DNA of 64,000 nt. It comes from Siphonodentalium dalli (Eukaryota > Mollusca > Scaphopoda > Gadilida > Siphonodentaliidae). A program made the translations under genes and the position numbers. Under the pieces are notes generated by a model, which was not told where the DNA came from, made no database searches, and saw nothing but the letters and a program-made list of their open reading frames with translations. The stretch's first letter is position 1. Every line of letters begins with the position of its first letter. Of the stretch, positions 1 to 11,200 are shown piece by piece. Location: assembly GCA_032622095.1 (NCBI GenBank), contig CP136068.1:160165465-160229464 (forward strand). The letters run 5' to 3'.

Positions 1-1328
1 AATAAAGGGTCACTGAGAAACCGGTCGGTCCAGGTACACATTTTGAGAATGGGTCGGAGTATATAAAGGATAACTAATGGTGGGTAACGATTTTTTTTTT
101 GCGTGAGCTGGTGTTTACTATAGTAGAGATAGGAATGGCACGTTTTAGGATATTCCGCCTCCCTCCGTTGAACGTTAATGGATTCATGTTGACCAATTCG
201 TTGACTTAAAACAAAACGAAATTAATTAAGCGGCCATGTGATTGGTCGAGATACAAAACCTATCCGCAGAGTGCAAGAGCCGTAGGTCACGAATGTCAAA
301 TTACTGTAACTCTTTTAAGCGGGTATAAACAACGGTTGCCAACCTTCGGACCATTAAGCATTATGATTTCTCAGAAGGAGCTATGATTCTAAGAGAATCA
401 AGTCTGGATTAAGGCTCCCGTCTCGGCCGCGCGCATAAAGGAAAGCAAATACGATGCATTTGATTGCGTATTTATTCACCTCCTCACAGTGCTCATTCAA
501 TAAAAACAGAAGCTGGTTTCAATTTGATATACTTCACATGCCATTTGAATTGTCGGATATGAGAACCGGTGACCGTAATCTTACAACTAAATTTCCCACA
601 AAACAGAGTTTTGGGAGATAGAACATTTCAGTGCCCATCGATTTGATTATCATGATTAGTTCGTCCCGAGTTGAGAAGTAAATATTTGCAATTGCGAGTA
701 CTTCAGACGCTATATCTTGTGACACGGTAGAAACGAAGTGGTATTTTAGGTAATAGTAGATTAGAGTCACATTTGTCCACATTGAACAAAGTCGGATTAA
801 TCACTCATCAAGGTGACTCCTATGCAACGTGTCATTGAAATGTAACAACATACTTGATATGTTTTTCTATTATTTGAAAAATCGCTTTGTATCCATTGAT
901 GTACAACCCCACCCCTAAACCCAGAAGGTGCCCCTTTTAGAATTTCAAAACCACACATTTAAATTCCTCATTTTGTGAGGGATGCCGAATATATATTTAA
1001 AGGACATTAAGTTGCCCCTGATTCTGACAACATCACTTTAGAAAATTTTAACCTGGACCATAATCTTCCTCGTAAAACATTACTCGCGTTAGACACCTTT
1101 TGTGCCATCTGGGTGGTCCACTGTCAATTTTTATACAACACAGACAGACATTCGCAAAGAAGATATATATCATACAACTGGGAATCCAACTGAAAATTTA
1201 GAAAAGCCAACTGAACGAACCGGGTTAACAGTGACCATTTCAGTCTCACTATCGGTGTTATTCATAGCTTTGTAAATGGTGATGAACCGAAAACAACTCC
1301 GCCTTATTGAGGATTTGCACACGTGCCA
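1..1328. other. Intergenic, no gene seen
   Basis: AT-rich unique-looking sequence. No frame has domain-like content, and no tandem or inverted repeat of note was found before the triplet-rich array starts near 1329. Confidence 0.5.
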
Positions 1329-2525
1329 TTTTGATGATGCTGCTGATGACGATGATGGTGAGGATGGTGTAAGTGGTTATGTTCGATGGTGATGATGGTG
1401 GTCATATTGGTGGTGGTGATACTGAGTACTATGATGCTGGTCGTTGTTGTGATGACGACGATGATGACTATGGCTATGAAGATGATGATGATGGTGGTGA
1501 TATTGGTGATGGTGATAATGAGTAATATGATTATGTTGTTGTTGTGATGACGACGATGATGACGAAGATGGTGATGATATTGGTGGTGGTGATAATGAGT
1601 AATATGATGATGGTCGTTCACATCGTTGCTGTGATGACGATGATGCTGATGGCGATGACGATGAGGGTGGTGTTAATGGTGATGCTCGATGATAACGATG
1701 GTGGTGATACAGAGTAGTATTATGATGAAGATGACGAGGACGGTGTTATTGATGATGCTGGATGCTGATGGTGGTGAAAGCGGTGATGGTGATAATGAGT
1801 CATATGATGCTGGTTGTTGCTGTTGTGATTACGATGGTGCTGATGGCGATGACGATGAGGGTGTGCTAATGGTGATGCTCGGTGATAATGATAGTGGTGA
1901 TAGCGGTGGTGGTGATAGTGAGTAGTAATATGATGATGGTCGATCACGTCGTTGCTGTGATGACGATGGTGCTGATGGCGATGACGATGAGGGTGGTGTT
2001 AATGGTGATGCTCGATGGTAATGATGGTGGTGATAGCGGTGGTGGTGATAGTGAGTAGTATTATATATATATCTTTATTATCCTCCATATATGGAGATTC
2101 ATATATAAATGTTACATTATGGTGTTGGTCGTTGTTGTGATGACGATGATGGTGACGACGAAGATGATGCTGATGATGATGGTGGTGGTGGTGATAATGA
2201 GTCATATGATGCTGGTTGTTGTTGTTGTGATGACGATGTTGCTGATAGCGATGACGATGCAGATGATGATGGTGGTGATAGCGGTGGTGGTGATGACGAG
2301 TAATATGATGATGGTCGATCGCGTCGTTGCTGTGATGACGTTGGTGCTGATGGCGATGACGATGAAGATGATGATGGTGGTGATAGCGGTGATGGTGATA
2401 ATGAGTAATATGATGATGGTCGATCACGTCGTTGCTGTGATGACGATGGTGCTGATGGCGATGACAGTGAGGGTGGTGTTAATGGTGATGCTCGATGATA
2501 GCGGTGGTAGTGATAATGAGTAGTA
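1329..2525. repeat. GAT/GGT triplet-rich satellite with higher-order units
   Basis: The + strand is almost entirely GAT, GGT, GAC and GTT triplets. Longer blocks recur, for example a block beginning with a GATGGTCGATCACGTCG-like stretch near 1612, 1932, 2307 and 2416, so the array has a higher-order unit of roughly 100 to 320 bp. It is interrupted at about 2058-2112 by an AT-rich spacer holding the palindrome CTCCATATATGGAG. The apparent His-, Asp- or Ser-rich peptides on both strands are what such triplets give in any frame, so they are not taken as genes. Confidence 0.9.
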
Positions 2526-2851
2526 TTTGCTACCGACCATTTTCTGGACCACCAACCCATGACCTGCAAAACGATATAGTTACACCTAAGTAGTTGAAAC
2601 CCACCACCCCAAATGTAACTGGATAGAGCAATACGTCACTTAAGACGTGTCCACCCATATAAATAAGGGGAAATATCAACTGATTTTGATTATGTGGAAG
2701 GACTCCACTATGAATGGTAATCGACAGTTATATTTAAACAAAGATATTCAAATCAGATTTAGTTTAGAGTGCAATCCATATCAAATCTAAGAGTTGGGGT
2801 ATAGTGTACAGAATAACATTATTAACCCTTTACCCAACAGAACGGCCCTGT

Positions 2852-2920
2852 GCCAATGCATTCTCTTATATATGCGAGTCAACCATAGGTCGCCTCGCAT
2901 ATATAAGAGAATGCATTGGC
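2852..2920. repeat. 69-bp palindrome, hairpin module 1
   Basis: Starts GCCAATGCATTCTCTTATA and ends with its reverse complement; the centre is GACC/GGTC around ATA with one mismatch per arm. It should fold into a stem of about 33 bp. The same module recurs at 2999, 12803, 12951, 47001, 47886, 48482, 54802 and 55151. Confidence 0.95.
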
Positions 2921-2998
2921 TTAACACATTAAAAATTATAAAATTGTTAAAGAATGTAAGAAAAAATGGTAAAAAGTGTTAAAAAAAGTTTTTTTTAG

Positions 2999-3067
2999 GC
3001 CAATGCATTCTCTTATATATGCGAGGCAACCTATGGTCGACTCGCATATATAAGAGAATGCATTGGC
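2999..3067. repeat. 69-bp palindrome, hairpin module 2
   Basis: Same module as at 2852-2920 in reverse-complement orientation, as shown by the asymmetric centre (GCGAGGCAACC here versus GCGAGTCAACC there). The pair therefore forms a palindrome of palindromes. Confidence 0.95.
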
Positions 3068-3678
3068 ACAGGGCATAACTGTAACTATCGCAATGTGGTC
3101 AAGGAGCCGGTTCCAATGATATCCATATGTGTATGGTTCTATTGAGACAGACCGAAGATATTTTAAGCTGTTGAAGCTTTATTTGGCCGGTTTTGACCGT
3201 TTTGTTGGGTAAAGGGTTAAGCCGAAAGGTGCTCACTGGGAGAGAATATTATGTTATCTAAAGTTAGATATAGTATTTTCTATCAAATTATTTTAGAATT
3301 GCAATGGTTTAAAAGGAGACAAACAATTAATTCGACAATACACTTGACTTTATTTAATATTTATGTTTATCACATAATTTTGCCATAAAAGCAGTTTCAT
3401 AATTATCGGTAATAGACACGTTTAATATCAGCGCGTGCGATGACGTCACGGCGTTCTTCAGATAACTTGCGATCGCTGTAATTTATGATTGTTGTTTTCG
3501 ATGAATATTTCGCGTTGCTTCGGGTTTATTTGATCATGTGATAAAAGGTATCTCACACTCGTCCTATTTTATACGTAATTTATCAACCCCGTCCTCTAAA
3601 TTCTATTTGATGTCACTCTCCGGGTAAAGGTATACCTAACGTTTGGGATGACACTATACGCTTTGTGTTGCTAATTGG

Positions 3679-4316
3679 TTTAAACATATTTATTTATCAA
3701 AAAATGATATGGTGACGGGATTGGAGGACAAGTGCTAGCCACTTAGATATACCTCCTCTCCTATGACAACACTCAATACAACTTTACAATTATAGCAGCA
3801 TAGTAACAGTGCATATACATATATAAGAAATATACAACAACAGTTTTGTGTTTGTGCTAGTCCCCCTTTAACCCAAGTCTGTGATATCAGTTTTTTTTTC
3901 TCTCATATAAATCACTTTCTCTCTCACTCCCTCTCCGAGCTTGTTTCAATGATTGACATGCAGGGTTTTGGAAGAGTCGAAGTCCTTCAGACATATCTCT
4001 TTTCAATATCAGGTAAGTTGAAAGTTTGTTGTATCTGTGAAAGTAGTGTCTCTTAAAAAGTCTTGGACAGCTTTGAAAATGGACTCATTTTCATTGTTCT
4101 TTAGGTCAGGGTCTCCAAATAGCAAACTTTTTACCGAATAAATGTTGAAGGGCAAGAGTTTACTGTATAGACTTATTCTGGCATAAAAATGAACAGGACA
4201 TTTAAAAAAAAAATGAAATGCATCTATCCCATGACATTCATCGTGGCATGTTACCTCTGTGTACCAATATTCAAACATAACATATGAGCTGATAATAAAC
4301 GCTCTGTATTGATCAG
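3679..4316 (-). mobile_element. 5'-truncated LINE, 3' end only
   Basis: On the minus strand this holds the last coding part of a non-LTR retrotransposon followed by its 3' untranslated region. The 3' region matches the one at 40.98-41.1 kb in layout: a TTTAAACATATTTATTT-like end, a GATTGG(A/G)G-ACAAGT block and a CCCCTCTCCTA-like block occur in the same order in both. The two are therefore related elements. The copy is truncated on its 5' side at about 4316, where a 32-bp tandem array begins. Confidence 0.7.
4009..4311 (-). pseudogene. LINE ORF2 C-terminal fragment (Cys/His motif)
   Basis: About 100 residues, open at the truncation point. It contains C-H-D-E-C-H-G-I-D-A-F-H-F-F-F-K-C-P, the C-x3-C-x(n)-H-x4-C-P motif that closes many CR1/Jockey-type LINE polyproteins after the reverse transcriptase. 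The counterpart at 41464-41740 reads CSCG..EDAYHYFFMCP. No RT core remains. The family assignment rests on this motif and on the shared 3' UTR layout. Confidence 0.65.
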
Positions 4317-4572
4317 CTATATATAACCAAAGGCGCCTATCCCATTACATATATATAACCAAAGGCGCCTATCCCATTACATATATATAACCAAAGGCGC
4401 CTATCCCATTACATATATATAACCAAAGGCGCCTATCCCATTACATATATATAACCAAAGGCGCCTATCCCATTACATATATATAACCAAAGGCGCCTAT
4501 CCCATTACATATATATAACCAAAGGCGCCTATCCCATTACATATATATAACCAAAGGCGCCTATCCCATTAC
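4317..4572. repeat. Eight 32-bp tandem repeats
   Basis: The unit reads ATATATATAACCAAAGGCGC followed by CTATCCCATTAC and is repeated eight times with essentially no substitution, so the array is young or strongly homogenised. It starts exactly where the LINE fragment stops. On its far side (about 4577-4603) is a short sequence similar to the LINE coding end at 4256-4280. Confidence 0.95.
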
Positions 4573-5001
4573 ATTCTCCTGCGTACCAATGTTCATACAT
4601 ATCTTCTAAACGGACAAGGTGCGCTTTTTATACGACTATGTATTTAGTAGTGACCACATAAGACGTCTGATGTCAACGTTACTGATGCCGAGACACTGTG
4701 TCGGTCAAATTAACATGGTGTGTCAATTTTCAATGACCCGATCGGCCCAGAAACGACGGAGTGCCGAAGGACCAATATCAATTTGAGCTACAGCGTCCGC
4801 CACACACAATATTACACAAATAAACGTTGAATTTTACAATATAGTAAAGTACGGGTCTTCAAACGAAAAACAATGTTACAACAAAACTCGACGTTGTTTT
4901 GCTACACATATTGATACCAGCAGTAGAAAACACACTCTCGTTGTAGATACGCCATCACCAGCATGACAATACAGAGTTGCTGACCTTTGAACCTGCTAAT
5001 C
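4573..5001 (+). other. Upstream region of the PAN-CTLD gene
   Basis: About 430 bp before the start codon. No convincing TATA box, initiator or tandem repeat was identified. Transcription probably starts somewhere here, but the sequence alone does not show where. Confidence 0.3.
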
Positions 5002-5287
5002 ATGTATGCTCCACCAGCGTCGTCGTCGATTCTATTCATTACAATCCTGATGAAGTTCGTGAACGGAGGTTCGCTTGACATGCGCGCTAAGAAGTTTGTA
5101 AGAAATCTTCACCCGTCCCCTTCCAGTCCGGACCTCATACAATCAGTTGCATCGCGATCGAGACTGGAGTGTGCCGCGATGTGTACTGAAGAGTCGGATT
5201 GCCGCTCGTACAGCTACACCAATTCAGAATGCTCACTGCTACGCAACAACATAGGACAGTTCGTCCTGGAACTGTGGATAAATACAA
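5002..5287 (+). CDS. Exon 1: signal peptide and PAN/apple domain
   Basis: Starts at ATG 5002 and encodes 95 residues plus one base. The hydrophobic run SSSILFITILMKFV fits a signal peptide with cleavage near residues 22-26. The stretch LECAAMCTEESDCRSYSY followed by NSEC has the C-x3-C-x5-C-x9-C spacing of PAN domains. The exon ends at ACA-A before the donor GTGAGT (5288-5293). A TTG 15 bp upstream is in frame, but ATG 5002 is the first AUG and places the signal peptide at the N-terminus. Confidence 0.8.
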
Positions 5288-8200
5288 GTGAGTAAATAGT
5301 TATAACACCTACATCAGCTGTGAACTACGTGTATAGGAGATGCCACATTGTTCTGGCCTTGCATACCGGAAGTAAGACATTATGTGAATGATACACATAC
5401 AGCCTGCTGTCACTTCAGTGTTTTAACTTCCAGATATATACAATTAAATTCCAAACCCAAATGTTGCTATAGATAAGAAAGGAATTAATTGAGCTGGATA
5501 ATTTAAGGTAAAAGAAACAACGAAATCCTTTTGTTTTCTCATCGTCAGAAACCGGACGGTTAGTCCGGTTTCTGACGATGAGAAAACAAAAGGATATCTT
5601 GTTTCTAAGAGAACGAATATTGGGTAAATATTGAAACTGGGAGCCCCTTAATCTTGAATAATGCTCCAGTTTGGTCATCCTTTGTCTGTAAACATGGATT
5701 TGGGGAAAACAATATCCATGGCATTGGAAATATTTGAGATATGGAGTCTGATCCAGATGTGTTTCTCGACAATACTCTAACCCGCCCCCAGTTTTATATC
5801 CATACAAATCAGTGTATCTATCCATACAAATCAGTGTATCTATCCATACACATCAGTGTATATATCCATACAAATCAGTCTATCTATCCATACAAATCAG
5901 TCTATCTATCCATACAAATCAGTGTATATATCCATACAAATCAGTGTATCTATCCATACAAATCAGTGTATCTATCCATACAAATCAGTGTATATATCCA
6001 TACAAATCAGTGTATCTATCCATACAAATCAGTGTATCTATCCATACAAATCAGTGTATATATCCATACAAATCAGTGTATATATCCATACAAATCAGTG
6101 TATATATCATATTATGTCATGAGTGAGAGAGGCAATTGTTTATTTCCCGAGCGACTTGTCACGAATGACATAACTTTTAGTATCAAATCAAAAACACTAT
6201 AAATTATTTTTATTATTTATAGGGTCGCTGCTTGTTCGCTTCAACATCCGCGGAATATAGTGTACATATTTTTCCGTTTGTAGTTTGTATCCACCATAAT
6301 TGTGTCGAATTTCACCATAAAATAATAACAATAGGAACAGATAACTCGACTGATTCGTACTTATTTTAAAATTTGCCGGTGGCCCTTTGTTACACGTAAG
6401 TGAATTAGTCGCACAAATGAGATATAGTGTGTAGTGAAACATATATTTGAGTGTGTAGTGAAACATATATTTGAAACATATATATTAGACGTTTACACAC
6501 AGTGTGTTAATTTGAGTGTGTAGTGAAACATATATTTGAAACATATAGATTAGACGTTTACACACAGTGTGTTAAATGGGGGTAATATATTACCTTAGTG
6601 ACTCTAGGTTTTGGCACAAAGACGGATTCGTTTCTTTCTAAATTGTGACACTTTCTACTGTAGATGGCGTGAGAATGGTTAAAACTACATGAAGGGTCAT
6701 TGCCCTGGCTTGATAGTGGGACAACGACCCGGGGGTGAATGATCCAGGTCATTGTCGCCGCACACGTGTTCCAATCAAAACGCGACATCTGGAAGCCAGG
6801 GCGTTGCCCCTAAGCTTTGTCAGAGTCCAGACACTCTCTTCTGGTCGATCTTCTGGTCGATATATCTTACTACGAACGCTTCTTGATAAGTTATGATTTT
6901 TATATTGTTCTCCGTGGCTGCCTTGCCTGTTAACTTGTAAATACTTGTGGTGAATAAATGTTATCTTGTCATGTCTGAGAGTTGCCGACTTAGTGAAAGA
7001 ACCTGGGAGTGTTACAAAATCAAGTGTTCAAGTTCAAAGTCACCCAAGATCGATGGCAGTAGCTGCGCGCCCACCATTAGCTTTCATCCACATTCAGTCG
7101 TCGTACACTGATTATATCTGGTGTCCTTGTGTGTTATAGTGTACAACAATGGTCCTCGATGCTCTATAAAAATGAAGTATTGATGCCAGAATATATCTGG
7201 TAAATAGATTTCTAGGACTTCATCAACGATATATGTGGTACGTAGTTTAACTCTTACATGACTGGAGCTTCCTGAAATTTTGCGAAAAAACCTGTGCCAA
7301 TGCATTCTCTTATATATGCTAGGCTCCGTAACAATATTTACATTGACTTTGTAAGCCACTGCATTGTCTAATATATACAAGGCTCTTAATGGGAGACTCG
7401 CATACATGAGAGAATGCACTGGCACAGGCTATTTAATGTTGCACCATCGCAGCTTCCGTCACGAAAGGGATAATCCAAGATGTCCTCAGCCTGTGTTCTG
7501 CTTACCATGTAGACAGACACAATTTAGAATTACTTGCGATCACATGTATCGCACAGGTGTCGCGAAAATGCACAGTTTCACATAATGAATACGTCGAAAA
7601 TGAGCAGAACAGCCCATAACTGAGAACGCTCTTTATAATATACATGTTCTGTGTGACAGAATCATGGAAGCTCTTGATAAGAGGTGATCATTGATATTTT
7701 AGTTCAATACAAATGTAATAATAGAAAATGTGATGTCCCAGACCAGATAAATATAGCGTCGGTGGCTTATAAACAGTCGTAACCCAGGATAATCAAATTG
7801 TTCAGGAGACACAAAAGAATATTTATCTGTAGAACTCAAATTTGTATCTGCCAATAACTTCGCACAATACCACTTTACATCGCAGTTGTTATTAAGGACG
7901 TTTCTAACCCAATTTCCCCCAAATTTGATGGAGTCCAAAATAAAGGATTACGTTCACTTTCATTTGTAATCACAGAAACCAAACCTACGGATGCAACATT
8001 TCAAGAGTATAATTCATGGTAGATTATGTTATAAATACAAAATGTGCAATTTATAGAAGTTTTTAAAAACTACTTTTTTGAACCAAATTCAACAAACACA
8101 AAGTCCATATCTAAGAAAATTTTGGGTATGTGTACTTAACATTGTGAATAATGATGAACAATACAGATATACTCACATTTCATCAGTATTCTTCAGATGT

Positions 8201-11200
8201 TTGGCTTGAAAGCAGTTGTTTACAAATGGTAGATGTCATTGCTCAGTAATGCTATTTGGGAACTGAATTTGATGGTCAAGTTAATGTTCATTCAAGCCAG
8301 CTGGGATTATGATCAGCAGGTGCTGATCCATCAGAATATTACCTCCCCATTGGTGAGCTAGTTTCTGGGTAACAGGGTACCCCCAGATTGAGGATTACAC
8401 AATTCTTTTGTCAAGAGATTCACAACACACCACTGTCCACATATATTAACACTTAACTGTCACCTCCCCACAAGTAATATCAGGCAAGTTACTCAATCAT
8501 TTGTAAACAATTGGTTCTTAGTCATTTTATCGAAGAACAATTGATAATATGATTTTGTTTTATTGCTCATCATTCTTCACAGTGTTCAGTACACATTCCC
8601 ATATTTTTTCTTAGATATGGACTTTGTGTTTGTTGAATTTGGGTTCGACAAAATAGATTTTAAAAACCTCTATCAATTTCACATTTAGTATTTCTTACAT
8701 AATCCACCATGAATTATACTCTTAAAAGTTTGCATCAATGGGTTTGGTTACTGTGATTACTAATAAAAGTGAACATAATCCTTTATTTTGACTCCATCAA
8801 ATTTGGGGGAAATTGGGTTAGCAAAGTTCTTAATACACTTTAATATTCGGTTAACTTCCAGTTGATATTAAAACATTATTTTATAGTGTTATACGACACA
8901 TTGCAAGTAACAAATAAAATCTTGTCTATACGACATTTTAGTTCTGACAATTTCCACGGTCTCTGCCACTCAGGATAAGGCGGATGCACCCTCCGGCCAT
9001 TCTTTTTCAAAACAATACAATCAGAATGATCCTATCAGGAGTAAAAATTAGGACATTTCAGAATTAACGAAACACAAACCCGATATTTTAGAACAATAAT
9101 GTCCATAAAAAACATCGAAAAATGACATTTTACTTGAAATATTGAAAAGTTATTTCAGGAACGTATGTAATCGAACCCGTAGATTCCGAAAATGCAATAA
9201 CAAGTTTCGCGCCAATATGGAAGGTACGACCTTTTAGAAGCACACTGACGGTAGCTATTTATTTTATGCGTAATTGGTGATCACTTTGTAGACTGCCCAA
9301 CTGGATATGACCCAACTTACTGCACCAGACACTACACGACTGAACTGGCACGAGATCCCGCGAGACAGGAGTGTGAAAATGATGGCGGACATCTCGCCGA
9401 AATCACAGACTCAGCAATGTATATATACATCAAGAATCAACTGGTGTCGGCTGATACTGGTTAGTTATGTTTTACTTGGTTTTTGTATATCTGTATAGCT
9501 GTAGAATGTTCGATGTCAATTCGCGGCTAGAAATAAACTCATTCACTTCCTCCCATTAAAAGAGAAATAAAACTGTAGTTTCTATATATATCCCTCAAGT
9601 ATAATTCGCTACAATTAGCTGATTTCGGCTTATACTGGTTACTTATGTTTTAATTACATTAAGCAACTTATGGCTGATACTGGTAATAATGTTTACTTAC
9701 ATTCATTTTCAATAAAGAACGTATCTGGAGTTATCCAGCGAAAGCACTTGCATTTCAGTTTGTGTGTATTACCCAAAGACGAATGTATTAAAAGTGAACA
9801 TGTACAATCACAAATTGGCCAATGGGTATTTTGTATTGGGGTGGGTGTAACCAATCAAACTAACACTTGCCATCACGTTCGAGATGGCATATGCATCGCG
9901 CGCGTGTTTGGTCGATTTACTTTCGTACCATTAACGGCAATATATTTGGTGTTATGGTTACTATAATCGATCTGGTAACGGTATAACCCGCAAGGTCCTT
10001 CCACACGGTGTTTTCTGTGGCGACGGCGTTTTATGAGGTTACTCGTATGGTTCCGTTGAACTCATGGTTTCTTTGCCATTAGCGTACTTTTGTTTAAAAC
10101 TGCATGGTGAAGCGATGTACAATCACAGTACTTTCATTGCAAACGCCGGAATTTATCGAACAAACGCAGACCAACAACGCACGGTACGGGGGGGGGGGGG
10201 CATCGTCGTGTACAACAACTCATTACCTCCAGTGAGTTCTAATTCGACGAATCGCCAGTATCGAGCGGCATACCGCGCCGCAAGTGCAATGTGGAAGGGC
10301 CTTAATTGGTCAGTTTACGTGGTAACGTTGACTTGTTCTCGTTCATACAATTATGGTAAATTTGCTTGCCACACATAAATCAAATCTCGTTCTTAAGGAC
10401 AATCGGCAGGTACATCTGCCAGTTTTAATTTTGCGATGTTCGTCATGGTTGTCGGTTGAATTAAGTCGCCCCACCTTAATATGTATTGCGATTGGGGACT
10501 GGAAGATAGTTATTAACTTACAAATTGTTTTTACCAGGAAAATCGTGGCGTGACTGGTCTCACAATTTGCATGCTAGCACGTGCTCGATCACGTGGATAA
10601 AATCGTAGTAGCAGACATCGCAGCACCGTAGCACCTGCGGACAAGCCACTGTTCTCCACCTGCGATTTTCCCCACTTATGATTTTATTCGCAGCGTCTGT
10701 GGTGGCACTAAATCGCTTACAGTCGATAAAATTTCCCGCCATTTCAAAATGGATTTTATCATATGACTCAATCATTATTTACGTTGGAAAGTATGTCATA
10801 AATCAATTCCATATGAACTACTAGTTCATATCACCTTCCGATAATTTAATTGGTTTGTTGACAAAAAGTGTGTTCTGATTGGCTGAATGGCAGCCTGGGC
10901 CGAGCCGCATCTCTAACGAAATGCAGGTCAAATTCGTGCGCGTCAATCAACGCGATGCCGAAATTCTCGCAATTATAATCTTGAAATATATAGTTTTGGA
11001 CATTGTTATACGATAAATAGAATATGTAATTCGTATTTATCTAATAAACATACGATATAATGTCACAAACTGAGAACAGAATAGCGCACTATATCTTCGC
11101 GTGCATATTTTTTCTGTTAGTTCACCAGGTGCAAGTGGCTTCCGGTGCAATGAAGTGACGTCACATTAACCTTTTGCTGCCGATGGCATATAGCTATTTA

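Larger units (their letters stand above)
2822..3220 (+). mobile_element. piggyBac-type MITE with two nested hairpins (copy 1)
   Basis: A 399-bp non-coding element including TTAA at both ends (2822-2825 and 3217-3220). The terminal inverted repeat is CCCTTTACCCAACA directly inside each TTAA. Duplicated TTAA and termini starting CCCT are hallmarks of the piggyBac superfamily, so this is inferred to be a non-autonomous piggyBac derivative. Inside are two 69-bp near-perfect palindromes (2852-2920, 2999-3067) in opposite orientation, separated by a 78-bp A/T-rich linker. The right arm (about 3068-3216) is unique to the family. A second copy lies at 12648-13049 in the opposite orientation. No transposase is present in the window. 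Confidence 0.85.

Noticed and set aside
1304-2569. His-rich, Asp-rich and Ser-rich frames on both strands
   Set aside because: By-products of GAT/GGT triplets; no non-repeat coding sequence attached.
3438-3449. TGACGTCA (CRE-like) site, also at about 11156
   Set aside because: An 8-bp motif is expected by chance in 64 kb and neither site lies next to a supported promoter.
5741-6202. 153-codon frame with YPYKSVYLSIQ repeats
   Set aside because: Arises from the 22-bp tandem repeat, which leaves three frames open; intronic.
10064-10378. 104-codon frame in intron 2
   Set aside because: Contains a G12 run, lacks any recognisable domain and does not fit the phase-1 exon pattern.
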